Of a stretch of DNA of 64,000 nt, positions 1 to 9,014 are shown piece by piece. The DNA is from Streptomyces sp. UW30 (GTDB taxonomy: Bacteria > Actinomycetota > Actinomycetes > Streptomycetales > Streptomycetaceae). How positions within the stretch are numbered: position 1 is the stretch's first letter; the number at the start of each line of letters is the position of its first letter. Made by a program: the position numbers and the translations under genes. Below the pieces are notes generated by a model that made no database searches, was not told where the DNA came from, and worked only from the letters and a program-made list of their open reading frames with translations. The stretch is taken from the NCBI RefSeq assembly GCF_008042075.1, contig NZ_RDBN01000037.1, positions 1,990,326 through 2,054,325 on the forward strand, read 5' to 3'.

Positions 1-37
1 CCCCCTGCTGGGGCTCGGTGAAGATGCGAAGATCCAT
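1..37 (-). CDS. Inverted partial copy of the LLM oxidoreductase gene, runs off the window
   Basis: On the minus strand an ATG at 37-35 opens a frame that starts MDLRIFTEPQQG, identical to the gene at 605, and is cut by the window start after 12 codons. It exists only because of the inverted repeat. Whether a full second copy lies outside the window cannot be seen. If the repeat is real, two divergent copies of the oxidoreductase gene would flank the small gene in the spacer; if it is an assembly fold-back, this copy does not exist. Confidence 0.5.
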   Translation of the reverse strand, partial: MDLRIFTEPQQG

Positions 38-214
38 GACTCCATCCTGCACGGCGGGACACCTGTCAACCGCACCGGTCCCCCTGGCCTCCACAAACCC
101 GGTCGAGTGAATTCCGTCAACGCCGCAGCCGCCGTCAGCCCAGGCCAGTGACCGCCCCCGACGGTGATCGTTGGCTCGGTCGGAGCCGGAGCGCCCGGCC
201 CTCGCCCCGGCCGG
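1..214. repeat. Left arm of a 214-bp perfect inverted repeat
   Basis: Bases 1-214 are the reverse complement of 428-641; paired positions always sum to 642. I compared the arms block by block and saw no mismatch. The spacer is 215-427. The arm begins at the window edge, so the repeat may continue to the left. It carries, inverted, the upstream region and first 12 codons of the oxidoreductase gene that begins at 605. It is either a real inverted duplication or a fold-back assembly join. Confidence 0.97.
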
Positions 215-359
215 GACCACCGGTCGACTGCAGGTCCGCGTCCAGCGCCGACAGGTCCGCGTTGAGGGCGGCCATCAGCTCCTCCATCTGCTGGAGCAGC
301 CCCTTCGGCTGGCCGCTGCCGCTGCCGCCGCTCTGCTGTGGCGCGAATTCCTCGGACAT
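135..359 (-). CDS. Small hypothetical protein in the inverted-repeat spacer
   Basis: This 74-residue frame starts at ATG 359, with a good GAGGAGG ribosome binding site about 8 bases upstream. The first 48 codons lie in the unique spacer. They give an acidic, probably helical segment (QQMEELMAALNADLSALDA) after a Gln/Ser/Gly-rich N-terminus. The last 26 codons (Arg/Gly/Ser/Pro-rich, from about GRGEGRALRL) lie inside the left repeat arm, so the natural C-terminus may have been replaced at the junction. I do not recognise the family. The start and first half look real; the end is doubtful. Confidence 0.55.
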   Translation of the reverse strand: MSEEFAPQQSGGSGSGQPKGLLQQMEELMAALNADLSALDADLQSTGGPGRGEGRALRLRPSQRSPSGAVTGLG

Positions 360-427
360 GACGGCCTCCTCGGGCCTCCGGCCCCCCCCAGTGGCAGTGG
401 GCCGACACGGTGACGCTCCGGCGTTGA

Positions 428-641
428 CCGGCCGGGGCGAGGGCCGGGCGCTCCGGCTCCGACCGAGCCAACGATCACCGTCGGGGGCGGTCACTGGCCT
501 GGGCTGACGGCGGCTGCGGCGTTGACGGAATTCACTCGACCGGGTTTGTGGAGGCCAGGGGGACCGGTGCGGTTGACAGGTGTCCCGCCGTGCAGGATGG
601 AGTCATGGATCTTCGCATCTTCACCGAGCCCCAGCAGGGGG
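428..641. repeat. Right arm of the 214-bp inverted repeat
   Basis: Reverse complement of 1-214. It holds the upstream region and the first 37 bases of the LLM oxidoreductase gene. Because that gene is complete on this side, the right arm is more likely the ancestral copy. Confidence 0.97.
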
Positions 642-1525
642 CCACCTACGACACCTTGCTCACCGTGGCCAAGGCCACCGAGGACCTCGGCTTCGATGCC
701 TTCTTCCGCTCCGACCACTACCTGAAGATGGGTTCCGGGGACGGTCTTCCGGGGCCCACCGACGCATGGATCACGCTCGCCGGCCTCGCCCGTGAGACCA
801 AGCGGATCCGCCTCGGCACCCTGATGACCGCCGGCACCTTCCGGCTGCCCGGCGTGCTCGCCATCCAGGTCGCCCAAGTCGACCAGATGTCCGGCGGCCG
901 GGTCGAACTCGGTCTGGGTGCGGGCTGGTTCGAGGAGGAGCACAAGGCGTACGGCATCCCGTTCCCGACGGAGAAGTTCGGGCGGCTGGAGGAGCAGCTC
1001 GCCATCGTCACCGGCCTGTGGGCGACCGAGGCAGGCCAGACCTTCGACTTCCACGGCTCCCACTACGACCTCACCGCCTCGCCCGCCCTGCCCAAGCCCG
1101 CCCAGAGCAGGATTCCGGTACTGATCGGCGGCCACGGCGCCACCCGTACGCCGCGACTGGCCGGCAAGTACGCCGACGAGTTCAACATGCCGTTCGCCTC
1201 GATCGAGGACAGCGAGCGGCAGTTCGGCCGGGTCCGGGCCGCCGCGGAGGAGGCCGGCCGCAAGGGCGACGACCTCGTCTACTCCAACGCCCTCGTGGTG
1301 TGCGTGGGCAAGGACGACCAGGAGGTCGCCCGCCGCGCCGCCGCGATCGGACGTGACGTCGAGGAGCTGAAGGTCAACGGGCTCGCCGGCTCCCCGGACG
1401 AGGTCGTCGAGAAGATCGGCCGCTACCGGCAGGCCGGCTCGCAGCGGATCTACCTCCAGGTCCTGGACCTGGCCGACCTGGACCACCTGGAGCTGATCTC
1501 CTCCCAGGTGCAGTCGCAGCTGTAG
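605..1525 (+). CDS. LLM class F420-dependent oxidoreductase
   Basis: A 306-residue luciferase-like (TIM-barrel) protein, probably a coenzyme F420-dependent reductase of the kind common in actinomycetes; the substrate is unknown. Family marks are the N-terminal segment with AKATEDLGFDAFFRSDHY, the DAWITLAGLARET helix, RIRLGTLMTAGTFRLPGVLA, and GGRVELGLGAGWFEEEHKAYG. The ATG at 605 is chosen because the protein begins there with the usual short strand (MDLRIFTEP) and GGATGGAG lies just upstream. The frame is open further upstream, but that part lies in the inverted-repeat arm and is not family-like. A strong hairpin follows the stop. Whether F420 or FMN is used cannot be read from the sequence. 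Confidence 0.9.
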   Translation: MDLRIFTEPQQGATYDTLLTVAKATEDLGFDAFFRSDHYLKMGSGDGLPGPTDAWITLAGLARETKRIRLGTLMTAGTFRLPGVLAIQVAQVDQMSGGRVELGLGAGWFEEEHKAYGIPFPTEKFGRLEEQLAIVTGLWATEAGQTFDFHGSHYDLTASPALPKPAQSRIPVLIGGHGATRTPRLAGKYADEFNMPFASIEDSERQFGRVRAAAEEAGRKGDDLVYSNALVVCVGKDDQEVARRAAAIGRDVEELKVNGLAGSPDEVVEKIGRYRQAGSQRIYLQVLDLADLDHLELISSQVQSQL

Positions 1526-1558
1526 TAGAGCGTCGCGCGGGGGACCGGAAGGGGTTTC

Positions 1559-1596
1559 GTCCGGCGGATCGGGCCGTGGCCTGCGATCCGCCGGAC
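1559..1596 (+). terminator. Hairpin terminator after the LLM gene
   Basis: Perfect 13-bp stem (GTCCGGCGGATCG at 1559-1571, complement at 1584-1596) with a 12-base loop. No U-run follows, which is usual in Streptomyces. It separates the LLM gene from hen1. Confidence 0.75.
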
Positions 1597-1709
1597 GGCC
1601 GGCTCGGCCGGCCGCCGGGAGGTTGGCGGAAATTCCCGAGTGCTGCCGATGCCCGCTCTGTACGGTGTGCGTATCCGCAGTTCAGACCCCTACTCCAAGG
1701 CCACTCACC

Positions 1710-3194
1710 GTGTTCCTGACCATCACCACCACCGGCACCCCGGAGCGTCCGGCCTCCGATCTCGGCTTCCTGCTGCACAAGCATCCCGAGAAGGCCCAGA
1801 TGTTCTCCACCTCCTACGGCACGGCACACGTCCTCTACCCCCAAGCGGACGCCGAGCGCTGCACGGCGGCGCTGCTACTGGAGGTCGACGCGGTGGCGTT
1901 GGTCAGGCGCGGCAAGGGCAAGGGCCGGGGCGGCGCACCCGACGCGGCCCTCGCGCAGTACGTCAACGACCGCCCGTACGCCGCCTCCTCGCTGCTCGCG
2001 GTCGCGCTCAGCGCCGTGTTCTCCAGCGCGATGCGCGGCGTGTGCAAGGCCCGGCCGGAGCTTGCCGCCCAGCCGCTGCCGCTGCGCATCGAGGTGCCCG
2101 CGCTGCCGGCCCGAGGCGGCCCGGCGCTCGTACGGCGGCTGTTCGAGCCGCTCGGCTGGGCGGTGACCGCCGAACCCGTGCCGCTGGACGTGCAGTTCCC
2201 CGAGTGGGGCGACTCGCGCTACGTCGGTCTCGTCCTGGAGTCGCAGGCGCTGACCCTCGCCGAGGCCCTGCGCCACCTCTACGTCCTGCTCCCCGTCCTC
2301 GACGACGCCAAGCACTACTGGGTCTCGCCCGACGAGGTCGACAAGCTGCTGCGGGCCGGTGAGGGCTGGCTGCCGGGTCACCCGGAGCAGAAGGTGATCA
2401 CCAGCCGGTACCTCTCGCGCCGTTGGTCGCTGACCCGCGAGGCGATGGAGCGGCTGGAGCTCGTGCGGCTCGCGGAGGCCGACGACAGCGAGGTCGAGGA
2501 CATCGACAACGCGGTCGAGGCGGAGACCGAGGACGAGGAGAGGCCGACCCCGCTCGCCGTGCAGCGCCGGGACGCGATCCTGGCCGCGCTCAAGGCGTCC
2601 GGCGCCGGGCGCGTGCTCGACCTCGGATGCGGGCAGGGCCAGTTGGTGCAGGCTCTCCTCAAGGACCCGGCGTTCACCGAGATCGTGGGCGTGGATGTGT
2701 CGATGCGGGCGCTGACCATCGCCGGGCGGCGGCTGAAGCTGGACCGGATGGGGGAGCGGCAGGCCTCGCGCGTAAAGCTCTTCCAGGGCTCCCTCGCCTA
2801 CACCGACACCCGGCTGAAGGGCTACGACGCCGCTGTGCTCAGCGAGGTCATCGAGCACCTCGACCTGCCGCGGCTGCCCGCCCTGGAGTACGCGGTGTTC
2901 GGCTCCGCCCGCCCGAGGACCGTCCTCGTGACGACCCCGAACGTCGAGTACAACGTCCGCTGGGAGTCCCTCCCGGCCGGGCACGTCCGGCACGGCGACC
3001 ACCGCTTCGAGTGGACCCGCGAGGAGTTCCGCACCTGGCCGCGGGCGGTCGCCGAACGGCACGGGTACGGCGTGGAGTTCGTGCCCGTGGGCCCCGACGA
3101 CCCCGAGGTGGGGCCGCCGACGCAGATGGCCGTTTTCGAGATGGGCACAGCCGTGGGACACGGCAACGACGAGAAGGAGGCGAAGGCCGCATGA
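1710..3194 (+). CDS. hen1: 3'-terminal RNA ribose 2'-O-methyltransferase Hen1
   Basis: A 494-residue bacterial Hen1. With Pnkp it repairs tRNAs cut by ribotoxins, adding a 2'-O-methyl at the 3' end of the break before ligation so that the repaired site resists another cut. The N-terminal half (about 1-220) is the bacterial Hen1 domain that supports Pnkp ligation. The C-terminal half is the methyltransferase, with the SAM site LDLGCGQGQLVQALL near residue 300 and the metal-site segment SEVIEHLDLPRL near 378. GTG 1710 is chosen because the conserved start (FLTITTTGTPERPASDLGFL) follows it; a TTG at 1623 is in frame but gives an unrelated extension. The acidic linker around 265-285 is variable in the family. 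Its stop overlaps the pnkp start (ATGA), so the two are translationally coupled. Confidence 0.93.
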   Translation: MFLTITTTGTPERPASDLGFLLHKHPEKAQMFSTSYGTAHVLYPQADAERCTAALLLEVDAVALVRRGKGKGRGGAPDAALAQYVNDRPYAASSLLAVALSAVFSSAMRGVCKARPELAAQPLPLRIEVPALPARGGPALVRRLFEPLGWAVTAEPVPLDVQFPEWGDSRYVGLVLESQALTLAEALRHLYVLLPVLDDAKHYWVSPDEVDKLLRAGEGWLPGHPEQKVITSRYLSRRWSLTREAMERLELVRLAEADDSEVEDIDNAVEAETEDEERPTPLAVQRRDAILAALKASGAGRVLDLGCGQGQLVQALLKDPAFTEIVGVDVSMRALTIAGRRLKLDRMGERQASRVKLFQGSLAYTDTRLKGYDAAVLSEVIEHLDLPRLPALEYAVFGSARPRTVLVTTPNVEYNVRWESLPAGHVRHGDHRFEWTREEFRTWPRAVAERHGYGVEFVPVGPDDPEVGPPTQMAVFEMGTAVGHGNDEKEAKAA

Positions 3195-5731
3195 ACAAGG
3201 CAGCGAACGGGCGTGTCCTGCCCGTCACCGACCTCTCCCTCGTCGTCCTCGTCGGCGCCTCCGGCTCCGGCAAGTCCACCTTCGCCCGCCGGAACTTCAA
3301 GCCGACCGAGGTGATCTCCTCCGACTTCTGCCGCGGCCTGGTCTCCGACGACGAGAACGACCAGAGCGCCACCCGGGACGCCTTCGACGTCCTGCACTAC
3401 ATCGCGGGCAAGCGTCTGGCCGCCGGCCGCCGCACGGTCGTCGACGCGACCAGCGTGCAGCAGGACTCCCGCCGCCAGCTGATCGAGCTCGCGAGGCAGT
3501 ATGACGTGCTGCCCATCGCCATCGTGCTCGATGTGCCGGAGGAGGTGTGCGCCGAGCGCAACGCGGCCCGCACCGACCGGGCCGACATGCCGCGCCGGGT
3601 GATCCAGCGGCACATCCGCGAACTGCGCCGGTCGATACGGCACCTGGAGCGCGAGGGCTTCCGCAAGGTGCACGTCCTGCGCGGTGTGGAGGACGTCGAG
3701 AACGCCTCCGTCGTCACCGAGAAGCGCTTCAACGACCTCACCCACCTCACCGGCCCCTTCGACATCGTCGGCGACATCCACGGCTGCGCCTCCGAACTGG
3801 AGTCGCTGCTGGGCAAGTTGGGCTACGTCGACGGCGTGCACCCGGACGGCCGCAGCGCCGTCTTCGTCGGCGACCTCGTCGACCGCGGCCCCGACAGCCC
3901 GGGTGTGCTGCGCCGCGTGATGTCGATGGTCAAGTCGGGCAACGCGCTGTGCGTGCCCGGCAACCACGAGAACAAGTACGGCCGCTACCTCAAGGGCCGC
4001 AAGGTCCAGCACACCCACGGACTCGCCGAGACCATCGAGCAGATGGAGGGCGAGAGCGAGGAGTTCCGCGCGGAGGTACGGGAGTTCATCGACGGGCTCG
4101 TCAGCCACTACGTCCTCGACGGCGGCAAGCTGGTCGTCTGCCACGCCGGTCTGCCGGAGAAATACCACGGCCGCACGTCGGGGCGGGTGCGCTCGCACGC
4201 GCTGTACGGCGACACCACCGGGGAGACCGACGAGTTCGGACTGCCGGTGCGCTACCCGTGGGCGGAGGACTACCGAGGCCGGGCGGCTGTGGTGTACGGC
4301 CACACTCCGGTCCCGGAGGCCACATGGCTCAACAACACCATCTGCCTGGACACCGGCGCCGTCTTCGGCGGCAAGATGACCGCGCTGCGCTGGCCGGAGC
4401 GGGAGCTGGTCGACGTACCGGCGGAGCAGGTCTGGTACGAGCCGACGAAGCCGCTGCGGACCGAGGCGCCCGGCGGGCACGACGGGCGGCCGCTCGACCT
4501 GGGCGACGTGCAGGGGCGCAGGATCGTCGAGACCCGGTACTCGGGCCGTGTCTCGATCCGTGAGGAGAACGCGGCCGCGGCCCTGGAGGTCATGAGCCGC
4601 TTCGCCGTCGACCCGCGCCTGCTGCCGTACCTCCCGCCGACCATGGCGCCGACGGCGACCAGTCAGGTCGAGGGCTACCTCGAACACCCGGCGGAGGCCT
4701 TCGCGCAGTTCGCGCAGGACGGCGTCGAGCGGGTCGTGTGCGAGGAGAAGCACATGGGCTCGCGGGCCGTGGCGCTGGTGTGCCGGGACGCGGAGGCGGC
4801 GCGTAAGCGGTTCGGGGTGGACGGGCCGACGGGATCCATCTACACCCGTACCGGACGCCCGTTCTTCGACGACGAGTCGGTGACGGAGACGATCATCGAC
4901 CGGGTCCGCGCGGCGGTCGACGAGGCCGGGCTCTGGGACGAGCTGGAGACGGACTGGCTGCTGCTCGACGCCGAGTTGATGCCGTGGTCGCTGAAGGCGT
5001 CGGGCCTGCTGCGCTCGCAGTACGCGGCGGTCGGCGCCGCCTCCGGGGCGGTGTTCCCCGGTGCCCTGTCCGCGCTGGAAGGCGCCGCGGCGCGCGGCGT
5101 CGACGTCACCGACCTGCTGGCGCGTCAGCGCGAACGGGCCTCGGACGCCGCCGCGTTCACGGAGGCGTACCGCCGCTACTGCTGGACGACGGACGGTCTG
5201 GACGGCGTACGTCTGGCGCCGTTCCAGATCCTGGCCGTCCAGGGCCGCAGCCTCGCCGCTCTCCCGCACGACCAGCAGCTCGCACAGCTCGACCGGCTGG
5301 TGGAGCACGACGGCAGCGGCCTGCTCCAGACCACCCGGCGCCTGTACGTCGACACCGGCGACCCGGAGTCGGTGCGGGCCGGCGTCGACTGGTGGCTGGA
5401 GATGACGGGCCGCGGCGGCGAGGGCATGGTCGTCAAGCCGCTGGGTGCGGTGGTGCGAAGCGCGGAGGGCCGCCTGGTGCAGCCCGGTATCAAGTGCCGG
5501 GGTCGCGAGTACCTGCGGATCATCTACGGTCCCGAGTACACGCGCTCCGACAACCTGGCCCGGCTGCGGCAGCGGTTCCTCAACCACAAGCGGTCCCTCG
5601 CGATCCGTGAGTACGCGCTGGGCCTCGAGGCCCTGGACCGGCTGGCGGAGGGCGAGCCGCTGTGGCGGGTGCACGAGGCGGTGTTCGGGGTGCTGGCGCT
5701 GGAGTCGGAGCCGGTGGACCCCCGGCTGTGA
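3191..5731 (+). CDS. pnkp: Polynucleotide kinase-phosphatase with ligase domain
   Basis: An 846-residue Pnkp, the end-healing and ligation partner of Hen1 in bacterial RNA repair. Order: 5'-kinase domain with P-loop GASGSGKST near residue 22; calcineurin-type phosphatase domain with GDIHGC near 194, GDLVDRGPDS and GNHE; then an adenylyltransferase/ligase domain with the nucleotidyl-transfer lysine in EEKHMGSRAV near 519 and a distal motif GMVVKP. All three active sites look intact, and the length matches the family (about 830-870). AAGGAGG precedes the ATG, which overlaps the hen1 stop. It ends three bases before the convergent NAD-kinase-like gene, with no room for a terminator between them. 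Confidence 0.95.
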   Translation: MNKAANGRVLPVTDLSLVVLVGASGSGKSTFARRNFKPTEVISSDFCRGLVSDDENDQSATRDAFDVLHYIAGKRLAAGRRTVVDATSVQQDSRRQLIELARQYDVLPIAIVLDVPEEVCAERNAARTDRADMPRRVIQRHIRELRRSIRHLEREGFRKVHVLRGVEDVENASVVTEKRFNDLTHLTGPFDIVGDIHGCASELESLLGKLGYVDGVHPDGRSAVFVGDLVDRGPDSPGVLRRVMSMVKSGNALCVPGNHENKYGRYLKGRKVQHTHGLAETIEQMEGESEEFRAEVREFIDGLVSHYVLDGGKLVVCHAGLPEKYHGRTSGRVRSHALYGDTTGETDEFGLPVRYPWAEDYRGRAAVVYGHTPVPEATWLNNTICLDTGAVFGGKMTALRWPERELVDVPAEQVWYEPTKPLRTEAPGGHDGRPLDLGDVQGRRIVETRYSGRVSIREENAAAALEVMSRFAVDPRLLPYLPPTMAPTATSQVEGYLEHPAEAFAQFAQDGVERVVCEEKHMGSRAVALVCRDAEAARKRFGVDGPTGSIYTRTGRPFFDDESVTETIIDRVRAAVDEAGLWDELETDWLLLDAELMPWSLKASGLLRSQYAAVGAASGAVFPGALSALEGAAARGVDVTDLLARQRERASDAAAFTEAYRRYCWTTDGLDGVRLAPFQILAVQGRSLAALPHDQQLAQLDRLVEHDGSGLLQTTRRLYVDTGDPESVRAGVDWWLEMTGRGGEGMVVKPLGAVVRSAEGRLVQPGIKCRGREYLRIIYGPEYTRSDNLARLRQRFLNHKRSLAIREYALGLEALDRLAEGEPLWRVHEAVFGVLALESEPVDPRL

Positions 5732-5734
5732 CGG

Positions 5735-6634
5735 TCAGTTGACGAGCAGCAGACGGTCCCGGCACACACCCACCCGGACCGTCTGCCCCCACGTCAGCTC
5801 GACCGCGTCCGTCTCCATCCCGTCCCCGAACGCCACGAGCCGCTCGGACTCGACGGTGAGGCGCAGGCGGGTCGCCGCGGCGAGTTCCCCGGCCACCAGT
5901 GACGTACCGGTGGCCGGGGACGGCCAGGCCTCGCGCACGAACCACAGGAGCCGTTCCTCGGTGGGGGAGGGCAACCGCAGTCGCTCTCCCCGCTCCTGCC
6001 ACACCGACCGGATCCAGCCGGTCGCCCCCGTCCCGGTTCCGACGATCACCCCGGACGAAGCCTGGGCCTCGACGACACCCCCGTCGTCCTCCAGGCCCAG
6101 GCGGTATCGGGCCGTCCTGTGTCCGGCGGCGCCCAGGTAGATCTCGTTCAGCGCGACGAGGCGCTGTGTGTCGTCGGCGACGGCCTCGACCATGGTGAGT
6201 TCGTCGAAGTCGCCCCTTGCGGATTGCGTGGACGCGAACAACCTCGCCGCGTCCGCGGGACGGTGGCGCACCAGGACGCCCGGGTTGCGGCCGGGGTCGG
6301 TGTCGATGCCCAGCACCGGCTGCCCGGCCAGGTACTTGGCCACGTTCGCGACCAGCCCGTCCTGCCCGACCACGACCACCACGTCCTCCGGTCCGAACAG
6401 GAACCGGTCCAGGTCGGCTCGCTCCACCCGGGTCTGACGCCAGGTCAGGGGAATCGCGGAGGTCACCTCCGTCAGCGCCTGTCGCGTACGGCGATGGCGT
6501 TCGGCGACCTCCTCGATGTCCCGGCCCCGGGAGGACAGGAAGAAGGCGGCCTGGCCGTGCGTGCCGTGCCGGGCCACCAACTCCTCGTACTCCGAGGTGC
6601 GATGGACGAGGACGACCCGCGGGGCGAGGCTCAC
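5735..6634 (-). CDS. NAD kinase-like protein with altered GGDG motif
   Basis: A 299-residue member of the ATP-NAD kinase fold. The usual GGDGT loop reads VVVVVGQDGLVANVA (near residue 90): the key Asp is kept but one Gly is Gln and the following Thr is Leu. The later motifs are also modified: LNEIYLG for the usual NE motif, and SGVIVGTGTGATGW for the TPTGSTAY-type loop. It may phosphorylate NAD, or bind NAD or a related molecule without being a standard NAD kinase. The GTG start overlaps the stop of the SPFH gene by four bases (GTGA, 6631-6634), so the two are one operon and probably work together. A housekeeping NAD kinase is expected elsewhere in the genome. Confidence 0.75.
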   Translation of the reverse strand: MSLAPRVVLVHRTSEYEELVARHGTHGQAAFFLSSRGRDIEEVAERHRRTRQALTEVTSAIPLTWRQTRVERADLDRFLFGPEDVVVVVGQDGLVANVAKYLAGQPVLGIDTDPGRNPGVLVRHRPADAARLFASTQSARGDFDELTMVEAVADDTQRLVALNEIYLGAAGHRTARYRLGLEDDGGVVEAQASSGVIVGTGTGATGWIRSVWQERGERLRLPSPTEERLLWFVREAWPSPATGTSLVAGELAAATRLRLTVESERLVAFGDGMETDAVELTWGQTVRVGVCRDRLLLVN

Positions 6635-7668
6635 GCCTGCTCCTGATGGCCCAGCTTGGCGAGCAGGCCCGTCAGCACATCCGGGGACACCGTCAGGCTG
6701 TCGATCCGCGGCAGGTTCTCCGCCAGCCGGGTCCCGGTCAGGGCGTGCAGCGTCGCCACGTCCACATCGGCGTGCACCCGCAGCCAGGCCGCCTGGGCCT
6801 GCGCCCGCGCCTCGCCGACCTCACGCGCCCCCTCGGCCTCCGCCCGGGCCAGCCGTACGGACCGGGTGGCCTCCGCCTCCGCGAGGCGTACCGTCCGTGC
6901 CGCCTCCGCCTCGGCCCTGACCGCGTCCGCGGCGGCGTGCTCCTCGGCCTCCCGGCGCGCGTTCGTGCCGCGCTGGTCCACCAACTGCTCCTCGCGGCGG
7001 GCGAGTTCGATCTGGCTGGCCAGTTCGTTCTCGGCGATGGCCCGCTCCCGCTCGACGGCCACCGCCCGCCGCTCGTACGTCGCCCGGTCGGCCTCCTGCT
7101 GGATCTGCTCCCGGGCCGGGGTACGCAGGGCCCGCTCCACCTCCGGTTCCGGGCGCAGCGCCATGACGCGTACGGCGACCACCTCGATGCCGGTCGCGGG
7201 AAGTCTGGGCTCCCCGGCCAGGCCCTGCGCGATCCGCTCCCGCACCGCCGTCACGCCGTCCACCAGGGCCGCCGACAGCGGCGTACGGGACAGGACGTCC
7301 AGCGCGTGCTGCTGCGCCGTCTCGGTGAGCAGGGTGCCGAGCTGCTCCAAGGGCGCGGCGCGCCAGGCCCCCGAGTCCGGGTCGATCGAGAAGTCCAGGC
7401 GTGCGGCGGCCACGGCCGGGTCGCTGATCCGGTAGGTGACCGTCGCCTGGACGGCCACGTCCTGGAAGTCGGACGTACGGGCGTGGAAGGTCATCGCCAG
7501 TTCCCGGTCGTCGACCGGGACTTCGGAGATCGCGGCGGTCAGGGCCCGGAACCAGAAGCTGAGCCCGGGGCCGTCGTGCAGCAGCTTCGTGCCGCGGTGG
7601 TGGCGGATGTGCGCCGTGGGCGCGCCGCGCAGATGGCGCCAGCCCAGGCGCCGGGTGATGTCGGCCAT
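6631..7668 (-). CDS. SPFH/Band 7 domain protein
   Basis: A 345-residue stomatin/prohibitin-like protein. The SPFH domain covers about residues 15-180 ([40 protein letters not shown]). A long Ala/Glu/Arg-rich coiled coil follows at about 190-295. I see no N-terminal membrane segment, unlike many relatives, so membrane contact would need another partner. ATG 7668 is chosen because a GAGGGGGG site precedes it; an in-frame start at 7725 would run through the operator region. It is first in an operon with the NAD-kinase-like gene and divergent from the arginine deiminase gene. SPFH proteins build oligomeric membrane microdomains; the role here is unknown. Confidence 0.82.
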   Translation of the reverse strand: MADITRRLGWRHLRGAPTAHIRHHRGTKLLHDGPGLSFWFRALTAAISEVPVDDRELAMTFHARTSDFQDVAVQATVTYRISDPAVAAARLDFSIDPDSGAWRAAPLEQLGTLLTETAQQHALDVLSRTPLSAALVDGVTAVRERIAQGLAGEPRLPATGIEVVAVRVMALRPEPEVERALRTPAREQIQQEADRATYERRAVAVERERAIAENELASQIELARREEQLVDQRGTNARREAEEHAAADAVRAEAEAARTVRLAEAEATRSVRLARAEAEGAREVGEARAQAQAAWLRVHADVDVATLHALTGTRLAENLPRIDSLTVSPDVLTGLLAKLGHQEQA

Positions 7669-7682
7669 GGAGCCCCCCTCTT

Positions 7683-7736
7683 TTTCGTCATGTGGACGAT
7701 AATCGTCCGGCCTGCTTGTCGTCAAGGGGACGAAAA
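7683..7736. promoter_or_regulatory. Operator cluster between the SPFH operon and arcA
   Basis: The divergent control region holds two copies of the dyad TCGTC-N5-GACGA, at 7686-7700 and 7719-7733, with the pattern TCGTCAnGnGGACGA. A palindrome GGACGAT-A-ATCGTCC (7694-7708) overlaps the first. The base pattern suits a dimeric repressor such as a TetR or MarR type binding at several sites. It lies upstream of both gene sets, so one regulator may control both. No candidate regulator gene is adjacent. Confidence 0.6.
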
Positions 7737-7790
7737 GAAGATGGTGGCAAGCAGGGGGTGAACAGGCCCCTCGATGGTCAGGATGGAGGC

Positions 7791-9014
7791 ATGGGATTCC
7801 ACGTCGACTCCGAGGCCGGGCGGCTGCGCCGCGTCATCCTGCACCGGCCGGATCTGGAGCTCAAAAGGCTCACCCCGGGCAACAAGGACGCTCTGCTCTT
7901 CGACGATGTGCTGTGGGTGCGCCGGGCGCGCGCCGAGCACGACGGGTTCGCCGACGTGCTGCGCGACCGCGGGGTCACCGTCCACCTCTTCGGCGACCTG
8001 CTCACCGAGTCCCTGGGGGTCCCGGCAGCCCGCAGGCTCGTCCTGGACCGGGTCTTCGACGAGAAGGAGTACGGGGTGCTCGCCACCGACCACCTCCGCG
8101 CGGCCTTCGAAAGCCTGCCGGCGCCCGAGCTGGCCGAGGCCCTGGTCGGCGGCATGACCAAGCGGGAGTTCCTGGAGGCGCACCCCGAGCCGACCTCCGT
8201 GCGCTTCCACGTCATGGAGCTGGACGACTTTCTCCTCGCGCCCCTGCCCAACCACCTCTTCACCCGGGACACCTCGGCCTGGATCTACGACGGCGTCTCC
8301 GTCAACGCCATGCGCTGGCCGGCCCGCCAGCGCGAGACGGTCCACTTCGAGGCGATCTACCGGCACCACCCCCTCTTCCGTGACGAAACGTTCCACGTCT
8401 GGTCCGAGGGGCAGGCCGACTACCCCTCCACCATTGAGGGCGGGGACGTCCTGGTGATCGGCAACGGCGCGGTTCTGATCGGCATGAGCGAGCGGACCAC
8501 CCCCCAGGCCGTCGAGATGCTCGCCCACAAGCTGTTCGCCGCCGGATCGGCTGAGACGATCGTGGCCCTCGACATGCCCAAGCGGCGTGCGCTGATGCAC
8601 CTCGACACCGTGATGACGATGGTCGACGGCGATGTCTTCACCCAGTACGCCGGGCTCGGCATGCTCCGCTCGTACACCATCGAACCGGGCGTCGGCGACA
8701 AGGAGCTCAAGGTCACCGACCATCCGCCGGAGCACATGCACCGCGCGATCGCCGCCGCCCTCGGCCTGAGCGAGATCCGTGTCCTCACCGCCACCCAGGA
8801 CGTCCACTCGGCCCAGCGCGAGCAGTGGGACGACGGCTGCAATGTGCTGGCCGTCGAGCCGGGCGTCGTCGTCGCCTATGAACGCAACTCCACCACCAAC
8901 ACGCATCTGCGCAAACAGGGCATCGAGGTGATAGAGATCCCGGGCAGCGAGCTGGGGCGGGGGAGGGGCGGACCGCGGTGCATGAGCTGTCCGGTCGAGC
9001 GGGCGCCCGTATAG
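7791..9014 (+). CDS. arcA: Arginine deiminase
   Basis: A 407-residue arginine deiminase that turns arginine into citrulline and ammonia, the first step of the ADI pathway. Visible active-site segments are [46 protein letters not shown] and the nucleophilic Cys near residue 397 in [12 protein letters not shown]. The ATG at 7791 follows GGATGGAGGC. The next gene is a catabolic-type ornithine carbamoyltransferase, the second ADI enzyme. Neither carbamate kinase (arcC) nor an arginine/ornithine exchanger is visible in the window. Confidence 0.95.
   Translation: MGFHVDSEAGRLRRVILHRPDLELKRLTPGNKDALLFDDVLWVRRARAEHDGFADVLRDRGVTVHLFGDLLTESLGVPAARRLVLDRVFDEKEYGVLATDHLRAAFESLPAPELAEALVGGMTKREFLEAHPEPTSVRFHVMELDDFLLAPLPNHLFTRDTSAWIYDGVSVNAMRWPARQRETVHFEAIYRHHPLFRDETFHVWSEGQADYPSTIEGGDVLVIGNGAVLIGMSERTTPQAVEMLAHKLFAAGSAETIVALDMPKRRALMHLDTVMTMVDGDVFTQYAGLGMLRSYTIEPGVGDKELKVTDHPPEHMHRAIAAALGLSEIRVLTATQDVHSAQREQWDDGCNVLAVEPGVVVAYERNSTTNTHLRKQGIEVIEIPGSELGRGRGGPRCMSCPVERAPV

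Noticed and set aside
148-507. Plus-strand 119-codon frame through the inverted repeat
   Set aside because: It is the symmetric image of the minus-strand frame made by the repeat; only the minus strand has a start with a ribosome binding site in the unique spacer.
1623-1709. TTG start of hen1 at 1623
   Set aside because: The 29 added residues are Cys-rich and unlike Hen1, whose conserved start begins at GTG 1710.
2822-5674. A 950-codon open frame antisense to pnkp
   Set aside because: It mirrors the codon bias of pnkp, has Arg/Gly/Ala/Val-rich low-complexity protein and no recognisable domain.
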